DNA of 64,000 nucleotides from Labrys okinawensis (GTDB lineage Bacteria; Pseudomonadota; Alphaproteobacteria; Rhizobiales; Labraceae), in assembly GCF_002982075.1 (NCBI RefSeq), contig NZ_PUEJ01000008.1, positions 186,001-250,000 on the forward strand, read 5' to 3'. Numbering within the stretch: position 1 is the stretch's first letter; every line of letters begins with the position of its first letter. Below, piece after piece: positions 43,646 through 52,558 of the stretch. The notes under the pieces were generated by a model. That model did no database searches and was not told the origin of the DNA. It worked only from the letters and a program-made list of their open reading frames with translations. Both the position numbers and the translations under genes were made by a program.

Positions 43646-44785
43646 ATGATCTTCGTGCCCTTGCCCTTCGTCAGCGCTCTGCTCTTTGCCATCCTCCTCG
43701 TGCAGATGGTGCGACAGGGCGATCGTCCCTGGCGCGACAATGCCTTCTTCCTGCTGCTGCTCGGCTTCATGGCGCTCTCGGTGCTGCTAGGCCTGCGCTG
43801 GGGCTACGGGATCAGGACCTTCATCCCGCTGCAGACCATGCTGGCCGCGCTGACGCCGGCCTTGGCCTGGCTTGCCTTTCGCGGTCTCACCGCCGAAGGT
43901 CCGGCGCTGCGCTGGGCCAAGGTCTGGCCCCATCTCGTGCCTGCCGGCCTGGTCGGATTGCTCTTTACGATCTCGTCCGTCTCGATCGACCTCGTGGTCA
44001 TCCTGGCGTTCCTCGGCTACGGCCTTGCCCTGACCCGCTTGGCGCTGGCCGGCCCGGACGTGCTGATAGCGCCCCGACTGGACGGTGTGCTGCGGTCGTA
44101 CCGCGCGCTGCAGATCACCGCCGTGGCCTGCCTTCTCTCCGGAGTGATGGATATCGTCATCAGCCTCGATATGCGTTGGATGGGAGGCTTCATGTCCGAG
44201 GCCATGGTGTCCGGCGGCAATGTCGTGGTGCTGCTGGTGCTGGGAGCGGCGGCCGCCTCCGCGGGAACGGCGGCGCCTGTGGAAGAGGACGAGCCATCGG
44301 CGGTCGAGCCGCCCACCCGGCCGGGCAGTGACGAAGACCGCACGGTGGCGCTGGCGCTCGACGTCCTGATGGCGGAACGCCAGCTCTACAAGGATGCCGA
44401 TCTCAATCTTGCCCGGCTCGCCCGGCGGCTGAACCTGCCGGCGCGGCGCGTTTCCTCGGCCGTCAACCGCGTCCACGGCATGAGCGTGTCTCACTATGTC
44501 AACAAATACCGGATCGAGGAGGCCTGCCACCTGTTGGCGACCACCGATAGCTCCGTCATCCAGGTGATGATGGAGGCCGGCTTTCTCAGCAAGTCCAATT
44601 TCAACCGTGAATTCCTGCGCCTAACGGGGGTCAGCCCCATCGCCTGGCGGCGAGGGCAGCGCGCTACGCCGAGCGAAAGTGCCGAGGCCGGCAAGCAAAA
44701 GGCCCCGCCGTGGCGGGGCCCAAAAACACAATGCGACATGACGCAACGCCACTTGACGCAACTCGAACGCAACGCAACTCAGTAG
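43646..44785 (+). CDS. AraC-family regulator with membrane-spanning N-terminal domain
   Basis: A 379-residue protein. The first 215 or so residues are hydrophobic with about six to seven helices (IFVPLPFVSALLFAILLVQM through GGNVVVLLVLGAAAASAG). After an acidic linker comes the AraC HTH: DADLNLARLARRLNLPARRV, SVSHYVNKYRIEEACHLLAT, VMMEAGFLSKSNFNREFLRL. So DNA binding is tethered to the membrane, as in some sensors of envelope or extracellular signals. The C-terminal 28 residues (from KAPPWRGPK) are encoded across a GC-rich hairpin, and overlap the stop of the opposite gene; this tail is probably a late addition. Faces the exported beta-rich protein, a plausible target. Confidence 0.86.
   Translation: MIFVPLPFVSALLFAILLVQMVRQGDRPWRDNAFFLLLLGFMALSVLLGLRWGYGIRTFIPLQTMLAALTPALAWLAFRGLTAEGPALRWAKVWPHLVPAGLVGLLFTISSVSIDLVVILAFLGYGLALTRLALAGPDVLIAPRLDGVLRSYRALQITAVACLLSGVMDIVISLDMRWMGGFMSEAMVSGGNVVVLLVLGAAAASAGTAAPVEEDEPSAVEPPTRPGSDEDRTVALALDVLMAERQLYKDADLNLARLARRLNLPARRVSSAVNRVHGMSVSHYVNKYRIEEACHLLATTDSSVIQVMMEAGFLSKSNFNREFLRLTGVSPIAWRRGQRATPSESAEAGKQKAPPWRGPKTQCDMTQRHLTQLERNATQ
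44696..44725 (-). terminator. Intrinsic terminator of the Gly/Tyr-rich protein gene, inside the AraC 3' end
   Basis: GGCCCCGCC (44701-44709) pairs with GGCGGGGCC (44712-44720) around a 2-base loop. Read on the minus strand the hairpin is followed by TTTTGCTTGC, so it terminates the gene that ends at 44779. On the plus strand the base run is CAAAAAC, no T run. It lies wholly within the AraC reading frame. Confidence 0.8.
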
Positions 44786-45081
44786 CAGACCCGTACGCGG
44801 GCCCAGTGGCCGCCATAGTAATCTTCGACCCAGCGCTTCTGAATGGTGCAGCGGCGATACTCGCGATAATAGACGGGGCGGTAGTCGTCGTAGTAGCCGC
44901 CGCCATAATATCCGCCATTGTAGGACGAACCTACCAGCAGGCCGCCCAAAAGGCCGATGCCGGCGCCCGCGGCGAAGGCACCATGGCGGCCGTTGCGGGC
45001 CTCGGCGGTGCCGGTGGTGGCAATGGCGGTGCCGGCCAATGTAGCGGCAACCAGGGCTCCGGTCAGGATCTTCTTGAACAT
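44779..45081 (-). CDS. Small exported Gly/Tyr-rich protein
   Basis: A 100-residue protein with a signal peptide (MFKKILTGALVAATLAGTAI, cut near EA-RN). The mature part has a glycine-zipper-like stretch GAFAAGAGIGLLGGLLVGSS followed by Tyr-rich YNGGYYGGGYYDDYRPVYYR and a C-terminal CTIQKRWVEDYYGGHWARVR. The two Cys near the end may pair. Such small proteins are common in Rhizobiales and likely sit in the outer membrane or periplasm, function unknown. A start at MRDGNE, seven codons upstream, is possible. Convergent with the AraC gene; the stop overlaps its last codons. Confidence 0.75.
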   Translation of the reverse strand: MFKKILTGALVAATLAGTAIATTGTAEARNGRHGAFAAGAGIGLLGGLLVGSSYNGGYYGGGYYDDYRPVYYREYRRCTIQKRWVEDYYGGHWARVRVCY

Positions 45082-45274
45082 CGTCTCGTTCCCATCTCTC
45101 ATCTTGCGCGGGTTGCGCTTGCTCTGATGGCATGACGATGCCACTGCGGCACCGGCGTTTCCGTGCGATTCGACACCTGCAACGCGGCGCGCCGTCTCTC
45201 CTGAACCGGGGTCACGCTCCTGTTTCCATTCGCCCTCACGATGACTTAACGTTCTGCGGTTGCGGGAGGGATAT

Positions 45275-47704
45275 ATGCGGTCCGAGTGGCGAGTTGGCGT
45301 CTGGTTGGCTCTGGGCTTGACCTTCACGGCGTATCCGGCATTCGCCGCGTCCTGTCCGGGGGAGCCGGCGGGCTGCGTGACGACGGGCGGAACAGCGCTT
45401 GGCCTGCCCTATCGGACGGCGTTCACCATCCTCCAGGACATGGACGCGAAAGACCGGAAGGCCCGGATCGAGCGTCTGGGCAAGGCTCTCGAGGCCAATC
45501 CCGCGGATGACATTGCCCGGCTCGAGCTGATCATGCTGGGCGGCGACGACCGCAAGCAGGACGCCATCGCCGCCTCCCTGGCCGATCTCCTCGCCAAGGC
45601 CGGCGAAGCGGGCGATCCGACGGTCGCGGCCCTGGCACGCCTGCTCAGCGTCCCCACCATCGATGCGGAAGGGGAGGAAGCCGACGCCAAGATCACGGCA
45701 GTGGTCGAGGCGGCGCGCGTCGATCTCCGCGCCATACGCAATGGTGCCACACGGGGCGGACAGACCGCCTTGACGGCGGATGACGCCGACCTGCTGGCTG
45801 GCCTGATTGCCCGCCGGGCGGTGCTCGATCTCGACGAAGCGATCGAGGATTATGATCGTGATGTCGGCACGGCCCAGGCAGCCATGCTGCAGGCGGCGAT
45901 CGAAGCCTTCTCGGCCCGGCTCGAACGGGCCCCGCGCGACCCGGCGCGCTTCCCGCTCCTGGCCGAGGCGCTACGCGACAATTACTATGACAAGGGCAGG
46001 CATGATCGCCTCGTCGAGATCTGCCGCCGCTGGACCGGCATCGCGCCCGCTGATCCGACGGCGCGCAGGTTCCTGGTGAGCGCGCTGGCGGCGCGGGCCG
46101 ACGAACGCAACACCGCCGACAGGACAGCTCTGGCCCTCGCCGACGCCGAGGCGCTCGCCGTCCTGGCCGAGCCGGCGCCGGGGTCGCTGCGCCTCGACGA
46201 GGTTCAGGTGGAGGCGCTCGTCGCCAGCTATCGCGTCAGGGCGACGGCGCAGGGCAAGGCCGAGCCTGTCCAGGCCGCCGCGACCCTCGCCGAGGGGCTG
46301 GAGCGGCTACGCGTGAAGACGCAGGACGATCCCGCCCTGAATAGTGGCGGCGAGCTGATCCTGACAGCCGTGACGCAGGCGGGCGAGCGCATCGACAAGC
46401 AGGATCCGGTTACGGCCGAAGCCATCGAAACGAAGCTGCTCTCCGTGCTAGCCGAACCCGGGCGCCGGGCGCAATTGCGCGACATGATCGCCGGCCGTTA
46501 TCAGGCGAACGGCAAGATCGAGGCCGCGATGCAGCGCTATCGCCAATCCATGGCCGAATTGGCGGCCGTGCCGCTCGACGCAGAGCGGAGCTGGCGCTTT
46601 TTCGCTGCGGCGCGAAGCCTGTTCGATCTCGGCCGGCGGGATGCCCGCAGCTTCGATGCCGACGCGCATGCGCGCCTCTTGTTGGACTATGCCGCCGAGC
46701 CCCGCCTGCGGGCGCTCGACGGGCAGGACGGCAAGGAGAGGCCACACCTGCTCCTGCAGATCGCCGATGCCCTGCACACCCTGGCCAAACGCCTGGAGGA
46801 GGCCGGCATCGAAGCGCCCCGCATCGGCCTGCTGGAGCGCGAGGTCGCCCTGCGCGAGCCGCTGGTGCGCGATCCTGCTTTGCGGGCAGGCCGCCTGGAA
46901 GGCCTGGCAAATGCCTATCGCGACCTCTCCGACGCCTTCGATGCGGCGAATCGGGAGAAGGAGGCGCTCGACTACGCCCGCAAGCGCGCGGAGATACGGC
47001 GCGAGCAGAAGGAGAAGAATCCGGCCGGTTTCGACGAACTCAGCGACTATGTCTGGGCTCTGCGCGATCTTGGCGACGAGCAGCGCCATGTCGGTGACGA
47101 CAAGGGCGCGCAGGCCAGCTACCAGGAGGGGGCGCAGGTCGGGGCGATGTTGCTCGAGCGCTTCCCCGACAAGGGGGGCTCCTATGAGGCGATGTCGGCA
47201 ATCCAGGTCGCGATGGGCCATGCGGCCCGCACCACCATGATGAAGCTCATTCATTACAAGCGGGCGCAGGCGACCAATCTTGCCCATCTCGACAGGCTCG
47301 GCGACAAGAAGTTCGACCAGGACTTCCTTGCGGTGTCGAGCATCAATATCGGCGACACCTATCTGGAAGCTGGCAAATACCAGGCGGCGCTGACCCATCT
47401 CGGCCAGGCGCTCGAGGCGAGCGACAAGAGCCTCGCCGACGATCCCGAGAACAACAGCCTCCTGCGCCGCCGTGCCCGCATTCTCGACAAGATCGCCAGG
47501 GCAGAGCAGGGGCTGGGCCGCGCCGAGCCGGCCATCGCCACGCGGCGTCGCCAGATCGAGCTTCTGGAAAGGCTGGCGCGCCTGCGCGGTGGCGCGGTCG
47601 AAAATCAGGCGGACGCCTATGAGGCGCTGATTGACCTGCTCTCCCGAAGCGGCGACCACGCCGACGAGATCGCCGAGATCCGGCGCAAGGTCGCGGCGCT
47701 GTGA
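45275..47704 (+). CDS. Large exported TPR-like helical protein
   Basis: An 809-residue protein with a signal peptide (VGVWLALGLTFTAYPAFAAS). The rest is alpha-helical with weak tetratricopeptide pattern, clearest in the C-terminal third (YWALRDLGDEQRHVGDDKGA-like, INIGDTYLEAGKYQAALTHL, LGQALEASDKSLADDPENNS). No catalytic motif. The early Cys pair (SCPGEPAGCVTTGG) may form a disulfide. ATG 45275 follows GGGAGG. TPR repeats usually serve as protein-binding scaffolds; the partner is unknown. No operon: the gene ahead is divergent, the next one convergent. Confidence 0.78.
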   Translation: MRSEWRVGVWLALGLTFTAYPAFAASCPGEPAGCVTTGGTALGLPYRTAFTILQDMDAKDRKARIERLGKALEANPADDIARLELIMLGGDDRKQDAIAASLADLLAKAGEAGDPTVAALARLLSVPTIDAEGEEADAKITAVVEAARVDLRAIRNGATRGGQTALTADDADLLAGLIARRAVLDLDEAIEDYDRDVGTAQAAMLQAAIEAFSARLERAPRDPARFPLLAEALRDNYYDKGRHDRLVEICRRWTGIAPADPTARRFLVSALAARADERNTADRTALALADAEALAVLAEPAPGSLRLDEVQVEALVASYRVRATAQGKAEPVQAAATLAEGLERLRVKTQDDPALNSGGELILTAVTQAGERIDKQDPVTAEAIETKLLSVLAEPGRRAQLRDMIAGRYQANGKIEAAMQRYRQSMAELAAVPLDAERSWRFFAAARSLFDLGRRDARSFDADAHARLLLDYAAEPRLRALDGQDGKERPHLLLQIADALHTLAKRLEEAGIEAPRIGLLEREVALREPLVRDPALRAGRLEGLANAYRDLSDAFDAANREKEALDYARKRAEIRREQKEKNPAGFDELSDYVWALRDLGDEQRHVGDDKGAQASYQEGAQVGAMLLERFPDKGGSYEAMSAIQVAMGHAARTTMMKLIHYKRAQATNLAHLDRLGDKKFDQDFLAVSSINIGDTYLEAGKYQAALTHLGQALEASDKSLADDPENNSLLRRRARILDKIARAEQGLGRAEPAIATRRRQIELLERLARLRGGAVENQADAYEALIDLLSRSGDHADEIAEIRRKVAAL

Positions 47705-47786
47705 GAAGGCACGGCCGCCCTCCAGCTGGAATTTAGATTTTCAGTCGATTTTCTCGCGTGATTGCGAGCGAATTACGACTGTCGTG

Positions 47787-48299
47787 CTAACCGCTGATCG
47801 CCCCGATCTTGTCGAGAAGTTCGGTCGCCAGACCATTGTCGAGGCCTTCGTCCGTCTCCCAGACGACCTCGCAATGCCGACTGATCAGGAAGGTCTGCGG
47901 GATCGAACGCAAGGACAGCATGGTGACGAGCTCCCGCTTGTTGTCGAGACCGACCAGACCGTAGGGGTTGCCCGCCTTTTCCAGATAATGCAACGCCGCC
48001 TCGGCCCGATCCTGGACGGCAACACCGGCAATCCGAACGCCCTTGCTCTGGAGATCGACGAGGTAGCGGTGCTCCTCGCGGCAAGCCTGGCACCAGGAGG
48101 CCCAGAAGTTGAGGACGGTGACCTCGTCCTTCAGCGCCTCGAGCGTCGGCGCGGGAATGTCGGCGAGCCCCTCCAGAGGCTCTACCCGGAAGGGGCCGAG
48201 CACGGTGCGGTTCGAATCCAGCGGGGTTGCATCCCGGGCGAAGGCCGGCACCGCCACGCTGGCGGCGATATTCGCCAGGAATGCCCTGCGGCCGATCAT
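47787..48299 (-). CDS. TlpA/ResA-type thioredoxin-like protein
   Basis: A 170-residue exported thiol-disulfide protein. An RR-containing signal (MIGRRAFLANIAASVAVPAF) suggests Tat export. The active site is WCQAC (C70, C73) in VLNFWASWCQACREEH, typical of TlpA/CcmG-like proteins that reduce apocytochromes or copper chaperones. The cis-Pro is in SLRSIPQTFLIS. No cytochrome maturation gene is near. ATG 48299 gives the signal peptide; the open frame goes on to 48344. Divergent from the GRPD/TIGR04222 protein. Confidence 0.9.
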   Translation of the reverse strand: MIGRRAFLANIAASVAVPAFARDATPLDSNRTVLGPFRVEPLEGLADIPAPTLEALKDEVTVLNFWASWCQACREEHRYLVDLQSKGVRIAGVAVQDRAEAALHYLEKAGNPYGLVGLDNKRELVTMLSLRSIPQTFLISRHCEVVWETDEGLDNGLATELLDKIGAISG

Positions 48300-48487
48300 G
48301 ACGATTCTCCCATGCGGCACCGTGCTGACCATAGGATGCGCCATGGCTTTCGCAACTGGCCCGACGCGATTGCGAACAGCTTGAAATATCGGCGTATCCG
48401 GGCAAAGCGCATCTCGGCAGCAGATATAGCCACGCTCGCGGCATATGATATAATATCTCTCACGTCCCAGAGCCGCTGCGGTGCTTC

Positions 48488-49957
48488 TTGTCGGATGCCG
48501 GTGAAGCCAGAACGACCGTGAAGTCCTCCGAAGCCGAGAGGCAGGCGGCCTTCACCCGATTGTGGACGCGGCTCGAGACCTATGACCTCGATAAGCCTGA
48601 CGATGTGATTCCCTTCTCGACGAAGCTCGCGGCCGAGTGCGGCTGGAGCTATGAGAAGGCGCGCCGGGTTGTTTTCGAATATAAGCGCTTCGTTGCCATT
48701 GCTCTTTCCAGCGGTCATGGCGCCTGTCCCTCGCGGGCGGTGGACGAAGCCTGGCACCTGCATCTGATCGATACGAGACGCTATTGGGGCGAGTTCTGCC
48801 GCGAGGTGCTGCAGCGCGAGTTTCACCACGAGCCGGGCCGCGGGGGCACCGCGGAGGATTTGCGTTTCGATCGCCTCTACCGGCAGACTCTAGACGACTA
48901 CCGGCGCTTCTTCGGCGAGGAGCCGCCGACCGAGATCTGGCCGGACCCGGATGCGCCAGGTCCTGTGGATTTGACACCATCGGGCCGGCAAGCCTTGCTA
49001 GCGCGCCTGCAGGAGCTTCTGAAGCGTGCCGTCAAGCCTTTGGCTTTCCTGGCCTTGCTGCTGGCGGTGCCGGGCTGTGCCGCCATCTATGATTCTTCGA
49101 GTCCCGGTGCCCTGCAAGGACCAGCCTTCCTGATGCTCTATGTCGTGCTTCTGGCTGGCGCCTTCATGCTCAGCCGGGCTTTGCAGGACAGGGTGAACGG
49201 TCCGGCCATGCCCAAGGATGCCGGCGTTCTGCTCGGCCCCTATCATGTCGCCTATCTGGCCGGCGGAGCCAACCGGGTGCTCGAGACGGCGCTGATGCAG
49301 CTCTATCTTGACGGGACGATCGCCATGCAGTCGGACGAGGCGGTGCTGCTTCGGCCGGTTCCGCGGCAGGCCCCTGCCGTGGAGCGCCTGATCGGCGACA
49401 AGTTGGCCGAGGGGCCGCTGCGGATGGGAACTACCACCATCGAGATTGCGGTCGAACCGATCCGGCGGGATCTGCTTGCCGCCGGTCTGGTGCCGGGGCC
49501 GGACGAACTGGCCCGGACGCAGCAAATCCCCCTCCTACTGATCGGCCCGCTGCTGTTGCTGGCCCTCATTCGCTTTTTCTTCGGCATCGGCCATGGGCGC
49601 CCGATTGCCCTGCTGGCCTTCTGCCTGGTGGTGACGCCTGTCGTGATTGCGGTCGCGGCGATGAGGCAGCCGCCGCGCACGCGGGCCGGCGGAAAGCTGC
49701 TCCGGCAGGTCGAGCGGACCCTGCAAGCCAGAGGCAAGCCCGCCGCCGGCAGTCCGGGCTTGACCGAATGGGTTGCCCTGCACGGCCATGTCGGGCTGGC
49801 CGGCCTCGGCCTCTCGGCGTTTTCGCTGTTTCTCACCAGCCAGCCGGCCTTGGCCGCCAAGGCTGGCGGCGGCTCCTGCGGGGGAGGTGACGGTGACGGT
49901 GGTGGGGGCGGTTGCGGTGGTGGTGGCTGCGGTGGTGGCGGAGGCTGCGGCGGCTGA
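48488..49957 (+). CDS. GRPD-like domain fused to TIGR04222 membrane domain with Gly/Cys tail
   Basis: A 489-residue protein in three parts. Residues 20-170 form a soluble helical domain with VDEAWHLHLIDTRRYW, the signature of glycine-rich-domain-protein-like (GRPD) sequences. Residues 175 to 460 resemble the TIGR04222 membrane domain: helices FLALLLAVPGCAAI, FLMLYVVLLAGAFMLSRALQ, IPLLLIGPLLLLALIRFFFG and a further pair. The tail is almost only Gly and Cys (GGCGGGGCGGGGGCGG). PGC within the first helix looks like an internal lipobox. TTG 48488 is an uncertain start. No function is known; a metal- or thiol-related role for the tail is guesswork. Confidence 0.75.
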   Translation: MSDAGEARTTVKSSEAERQAAFTRLWTRLETYDLDKPDDVIPFSTKLAAECGWSYEKARRVVFEYKRFVAIALSSGHGACPSRAVDEAWHLHLIDTRRYWGEFCREVLQREFHHEPGRGGTAEDLRFDRLYRQTLDDYRRFFGEEPPTEIWPDPDAPGPVDLTPSGRQALLARLQELLKRAVKPLAFLALLLAVPGCAAIYDSSSPGALQGPAFLMLYVVLLAGAFMLSRALQDRVNGPAMPKDAGVLLGPYHVAYLAGGANRVLETALMQLYLDGTIAMQSDEAVLLRPVPRQAPAVERLIGDKLAEGPLRMGTTTIEIAVEPIRRDLLAAGLVPGPDELARTQQIPLLLIGPLLLLALIRFFFGIGHGRPIALLAFCLVVTPVVIAVAAMRQPPRTRAGGKLLRQVERTLQARGKPAAGSPGLTEWVALHGHVGLAGLGLSAFSLFLTSQPALAAKAGGGSCGGGDGDGGGGGCGGGGCGGGGGCGG

Positions 49958-50019
49958 AGCGTCTTGCGGTTTGCCGCTATCACTTCGAAGCGCGAGACGT
50001 AGCGAAGCCCGGAGAAGAA

Positions 50020-50120
50020 AAAGCGCGGTTCGGAGAAACCGCACTTTGCACTCTAATTCCTTGTTTTGACGCGTTTTCTTAATCGAAAAGTCTATCAACT
50101 GTTCTGGAAAACGCTCTAGG
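50020..50120. repeat. TAGAGC-family intergenic palindromic element, copy 4
   Basis: Module one is diverged (AGCGCGGTTCGGAGAAACCG, CACTTTGCACTCTA); module two reads TTCCTTGTTTTGACGCGTTT and ends GGAAAACGCTCTAG at 50120. It lies between the convergent TIGR04222-type and mttB-like genes and may end their transcripts. Confidence 0.65.
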
Positions 50121-50181
50121 AGGCGAAGCCGGATCGGCGCGCCCATCCCTCTCCTGGCCGGGACAGGGATGGGCAGGCACT

Positions 50182-51744
50182 TCAGTAATTCGCGTCCGGC
50201 ATCGAGGCCTTCTTGCGTTCGATGAAATCGCGCAGGGCCTCGTCCTTGCCGGGGTCGATGGCGGGCGCCTCGTAATCGGCCAGCGTCTTCTTCCAGATCT
50301 TGTTGGCGCGCTGGGCGGCGTCCTGCTTGCCCTCGGCTTCCCACTGCTCCACCGAATTGTTGTCGGAGATGGTGGAGCGGTAGAAGGCGGTCTCGAAATT
50401 GGCCTGGGTGTGGGCGCAGCCGAGGAAGTGGCCGCCCGGCTCGACCTGGCGGAAGGCATCCATGGCCTGGCCGTTCTCGGACATGTCGACGCCCTTGGCC
50501 AGCACATGCATGGCGCCGAGCTGGTCGAAATCCATCACGAACTTCTCGTAGGAGGCGGAGAGACCGCCTTCGAGCCAGCCGGCCGAATGCAGCATGAAGT
50601 TCACGCCGCCGAACATCGCCGGGATCAGCGTGTTGGCGCTCTCATAGGCGGCCTGGGCGTCCGGGATCTTGGAGGCGCAGAGCGAGCCGCCGGAGCGGAA
50701 GGGCAGCTTCATGCGGCGGGCGAGCTGGCCGGCGCCGTAGATGGCGAGCGCCGCTTCCGGCGTGCCGAAGGTCGGTGCGCCCGACTGCATCGAGAGCGTG
50801 GAGACGAAGGTGCCGAAGATGGCGGGCGCGCCGGGACGCACCAGCTGCAGGAAGGAGACGCCGGCCAGCACCTCGGCCAGCACCTGGGTCAGCGTGCCGG
50901 CCACCGTCACCGGGCTCATGGCGCCGGAGAGGATGAAGGGCGTGATGATGCAGGCCTGGTTGTTCTGGGCGTAGACGTCGGCCGCGCCCAGCATGGTGTT
51001 GTCCCACACCATCGGCGAGTTGGCGTTGATCAGGCTGGTGCACACCGTGTTCTGCTGGATGAACTCCTCGCCGAACAGGATCTTGGCCATGTCGACCGTG
51101 TCCTGGGCGCGTTCGGGGGCCGTGACCGAGCCCATGAACGGCTTGTCCGAGAGGCGCATATGCGCATAGATCATCTCGAGATGGCGCTTGTTCACCGGCA
51201 GGTCGACCGGCTCGCACACCGTGCCGCCCGAATGGTGCACATAAGGATTGGCATAGGCCAGCTTCACGAAATTGCGGAAGTCCTCGATGGTGCCGTAGCG
51301 CCGGCCCTTGTCGAGGTCGTGCACGAAGGGCGAGCCGTAATTGGGCGCGAACACCGTGTTGTTGCCGCCGATGACGACATTGCGCTCGGGATTGCGGGCA
51401 TGCTGGGTGTATTGCGAGGGGGCGGTCTGGATCAGCTTGCGGGCAAGGCCGCGCGGGAAGCGCACGCGCTCGCCCTTGATGTCGCAGCCGGCGGCCTTGA
51501 GCAGTTCGAGAGCGCGCGGATATTCGCGAAACTCGATGCCGACTTCCTCCAGCAGCGTCTCGGCATTGTACTCGATGATCTGCATCGCCTCTTCGGAGAG
51601 CACCTCCGTGAGGGGGATGTTGCGGCTGATATAGGGCACCGAGGTGCCGCCGCGCTGCACGCGGGCGGCCCGGCGGGCATCACGCCCGCGGCGCGAGGCG
51701 GACGGAGCTTCGGTATGCGTGGCGTTGTCGGCTGCGTCCGTCAT
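50182..51744 (-). CDS. MttB-family (trimethylamine methyltransferase-like) protein without pyrrolysine
   Basis: A 520-residue TIM-barrel protein of the MttB superfamily. Blocks such as RNPERNVVIGGNNTVFAPNY, VCEPVDLPVNKRHLEMIYA and LHSAGWLEGGLSASYEKFVM are visible. True MttB uses an in-frame amber codon for pyrrolysine; this gene has none and reads through that zone with sense codons, so it belongs with the non-Pyl homologues such as the glycine-betaine enzyme MtgB. Those methylate a corrinoid protein, which is absent nearby. The first 35 residues are Arg-rich and disordered. A dimethylglycine-dehydrogenase-like gene lies 7.5 kb away and may share the pathway. Confidence 0.88.
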   Translation of the reverse strand: MTDAADNATHTEAPSASRRGRDARRAARVQRGGTSVPYISRNIPLTEVLSEEAMQIIEYNAETLLEEVGIEFREYPRALELLKAAGCDIKGERVRFPRGLARKLIQTAPSQYTQHARNPERNVVIGGNNTVFAPNYGSPFVHDLDKGRRYGTIEDFRNFVKLAYANPYVHHSGGTVCEPVDLPVNKRHLEMIYAHMRLSDKPFMGSVTAPERAQDTVDMAKILFGEEFIQQNTVCTSLINANSPMVWDNTMLGAADVYAQNNQACIITPFILSGAMSPVTVAGTLTQVLAEVLAGVSFLQLVRPGAPAIFGTFVSTLSMQSGAPTFGTPEAALAIYGAGQLARRMKLPFRSGGSLCASKIPDAQAAYESANTLIPAMFGGVNFMLHSAGWLEGGLSASYEKFVMDFDQLGAMHVLAKGVDMSENGQAMDAFRQVEPGGHFLGCAHTQANFETAFYRSTISDNNSVEQWEAEGKQDAAQRANKIWKKTLADYEAPAIDPGKDEALRDFIERKKASMPDANY

Positions 51745-52002
51745 GGCGTTCTCCCGAGAATTCTGGACCTCAGACTTGAATAGGGGAATGCGTCGCCCGC
51801 CTGCGGCTTAAGCGCGCCGCCGAATTGCCGGAAAGCGACGTGTGCGGCGGAGGCAGGATATTGCGGGCGGCTGCCGGAGGGCCGGCGACCGGCCGGGACA
51901 GGCCGAAAGGCCGTCGAAACCATATTGCCGTCGAACGCTCGAATCCAGCGGCGGCAATGCTATGTTGCCTTCCGTTCTTGAACGGTGGAAGGGGAGACGA
52001 CA

Positions 52003-52542
52003 ATGGAAGTTCTGCAGCGGTCCTGGCCCTGGTTCGTCATACTCGGCGTGATCGCGGTGATCGGCGGCATTCTGGCGCTGATCCATCCCGGCTTCGCCTC
52101 GCTGGTGGTGGTGGTCTGGGCCGCCTGGGCCTTCATCGTGCTCGGCGTGGGTCAATTGGTGCACGCCGCGGTGATCCGGGCGTGGGGCGGCTTCCTGATG
52201 ACGGCGCTGATGGGCATTCTGGCGCTGCTGCTCGGAGCCTCCCTGCTGCTCAATCCCCTGGCCGGCGTGGTCTCGCTGACGGCTTTGCTGGGGGCGATGT
52301 TCCTGGTCTACGGCCTTGCCAAGGTGATCGTGGCCTTCAATATCCGCTCCTCCGCCAATTGGACCTGGTTGCTGCTGTCGGGCCTGATTTCCATTCTGCT
52401 GGCGGTGCTGATCTTCTCGGACTTCCAGCAATCGGCCTCCTCGCTGCTCGGCATTCTGCTCGGCGTCGAGCTCCTGTTCTATGGCTTCGCCTTGCTGATG
52501 ACCGGCATGGCGCTGCGCAGCAGGGCGGGCGGGAGCCGCTGA
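52003..52542 (+). CDS. HdeD/DUF308 family membrane protein
   Basis: A 179-residue inner-membrane protein with six helices, in pairs: WFVILGVIAVIGGILALIHP, SLVVVVWAAWAFIVLGVGQL, FLMTALMGILALLLGASLLL, LTALLGAMFLVYGLAKVIVA, WTWLLLSGLISILLAVLIFS, LLGVELLFYGFALLMTGMAL. The DUF308 repeat pattern (G..A...P...L) is that of HdeD, linked to acid resistance in E. coli by unknown means. ATG 52003 follows GGGGAGA. The hydrolase gene starts 16 bases behind it, probably in one operon. Confidence 0.88.
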   Translation: MEVLQRSWPWFVILGVIAVIGGILALIHPGFASLVVVVWAAWAFIVLGVGQLVHAAVIRAWGGFLMTALMGILALLLGASLLLNPLAGVVSLTALLGAMFLVYGLAKVIVAFNIRSSANWTWLLLSGLISILLAVLIFSDFQQSASSLLGILLGVELLFYGFALLMTGMALRSRAGGSR

Positions 52543-52558
52543 GATTGCCGGGTGCGCC

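Noticed and set aside
50182-51744. Pyrrolysine-encoding MttB
   Set aside because: No in-frame amber codon; the frame is uninterrupted, so it is a non-Pyl homologue.
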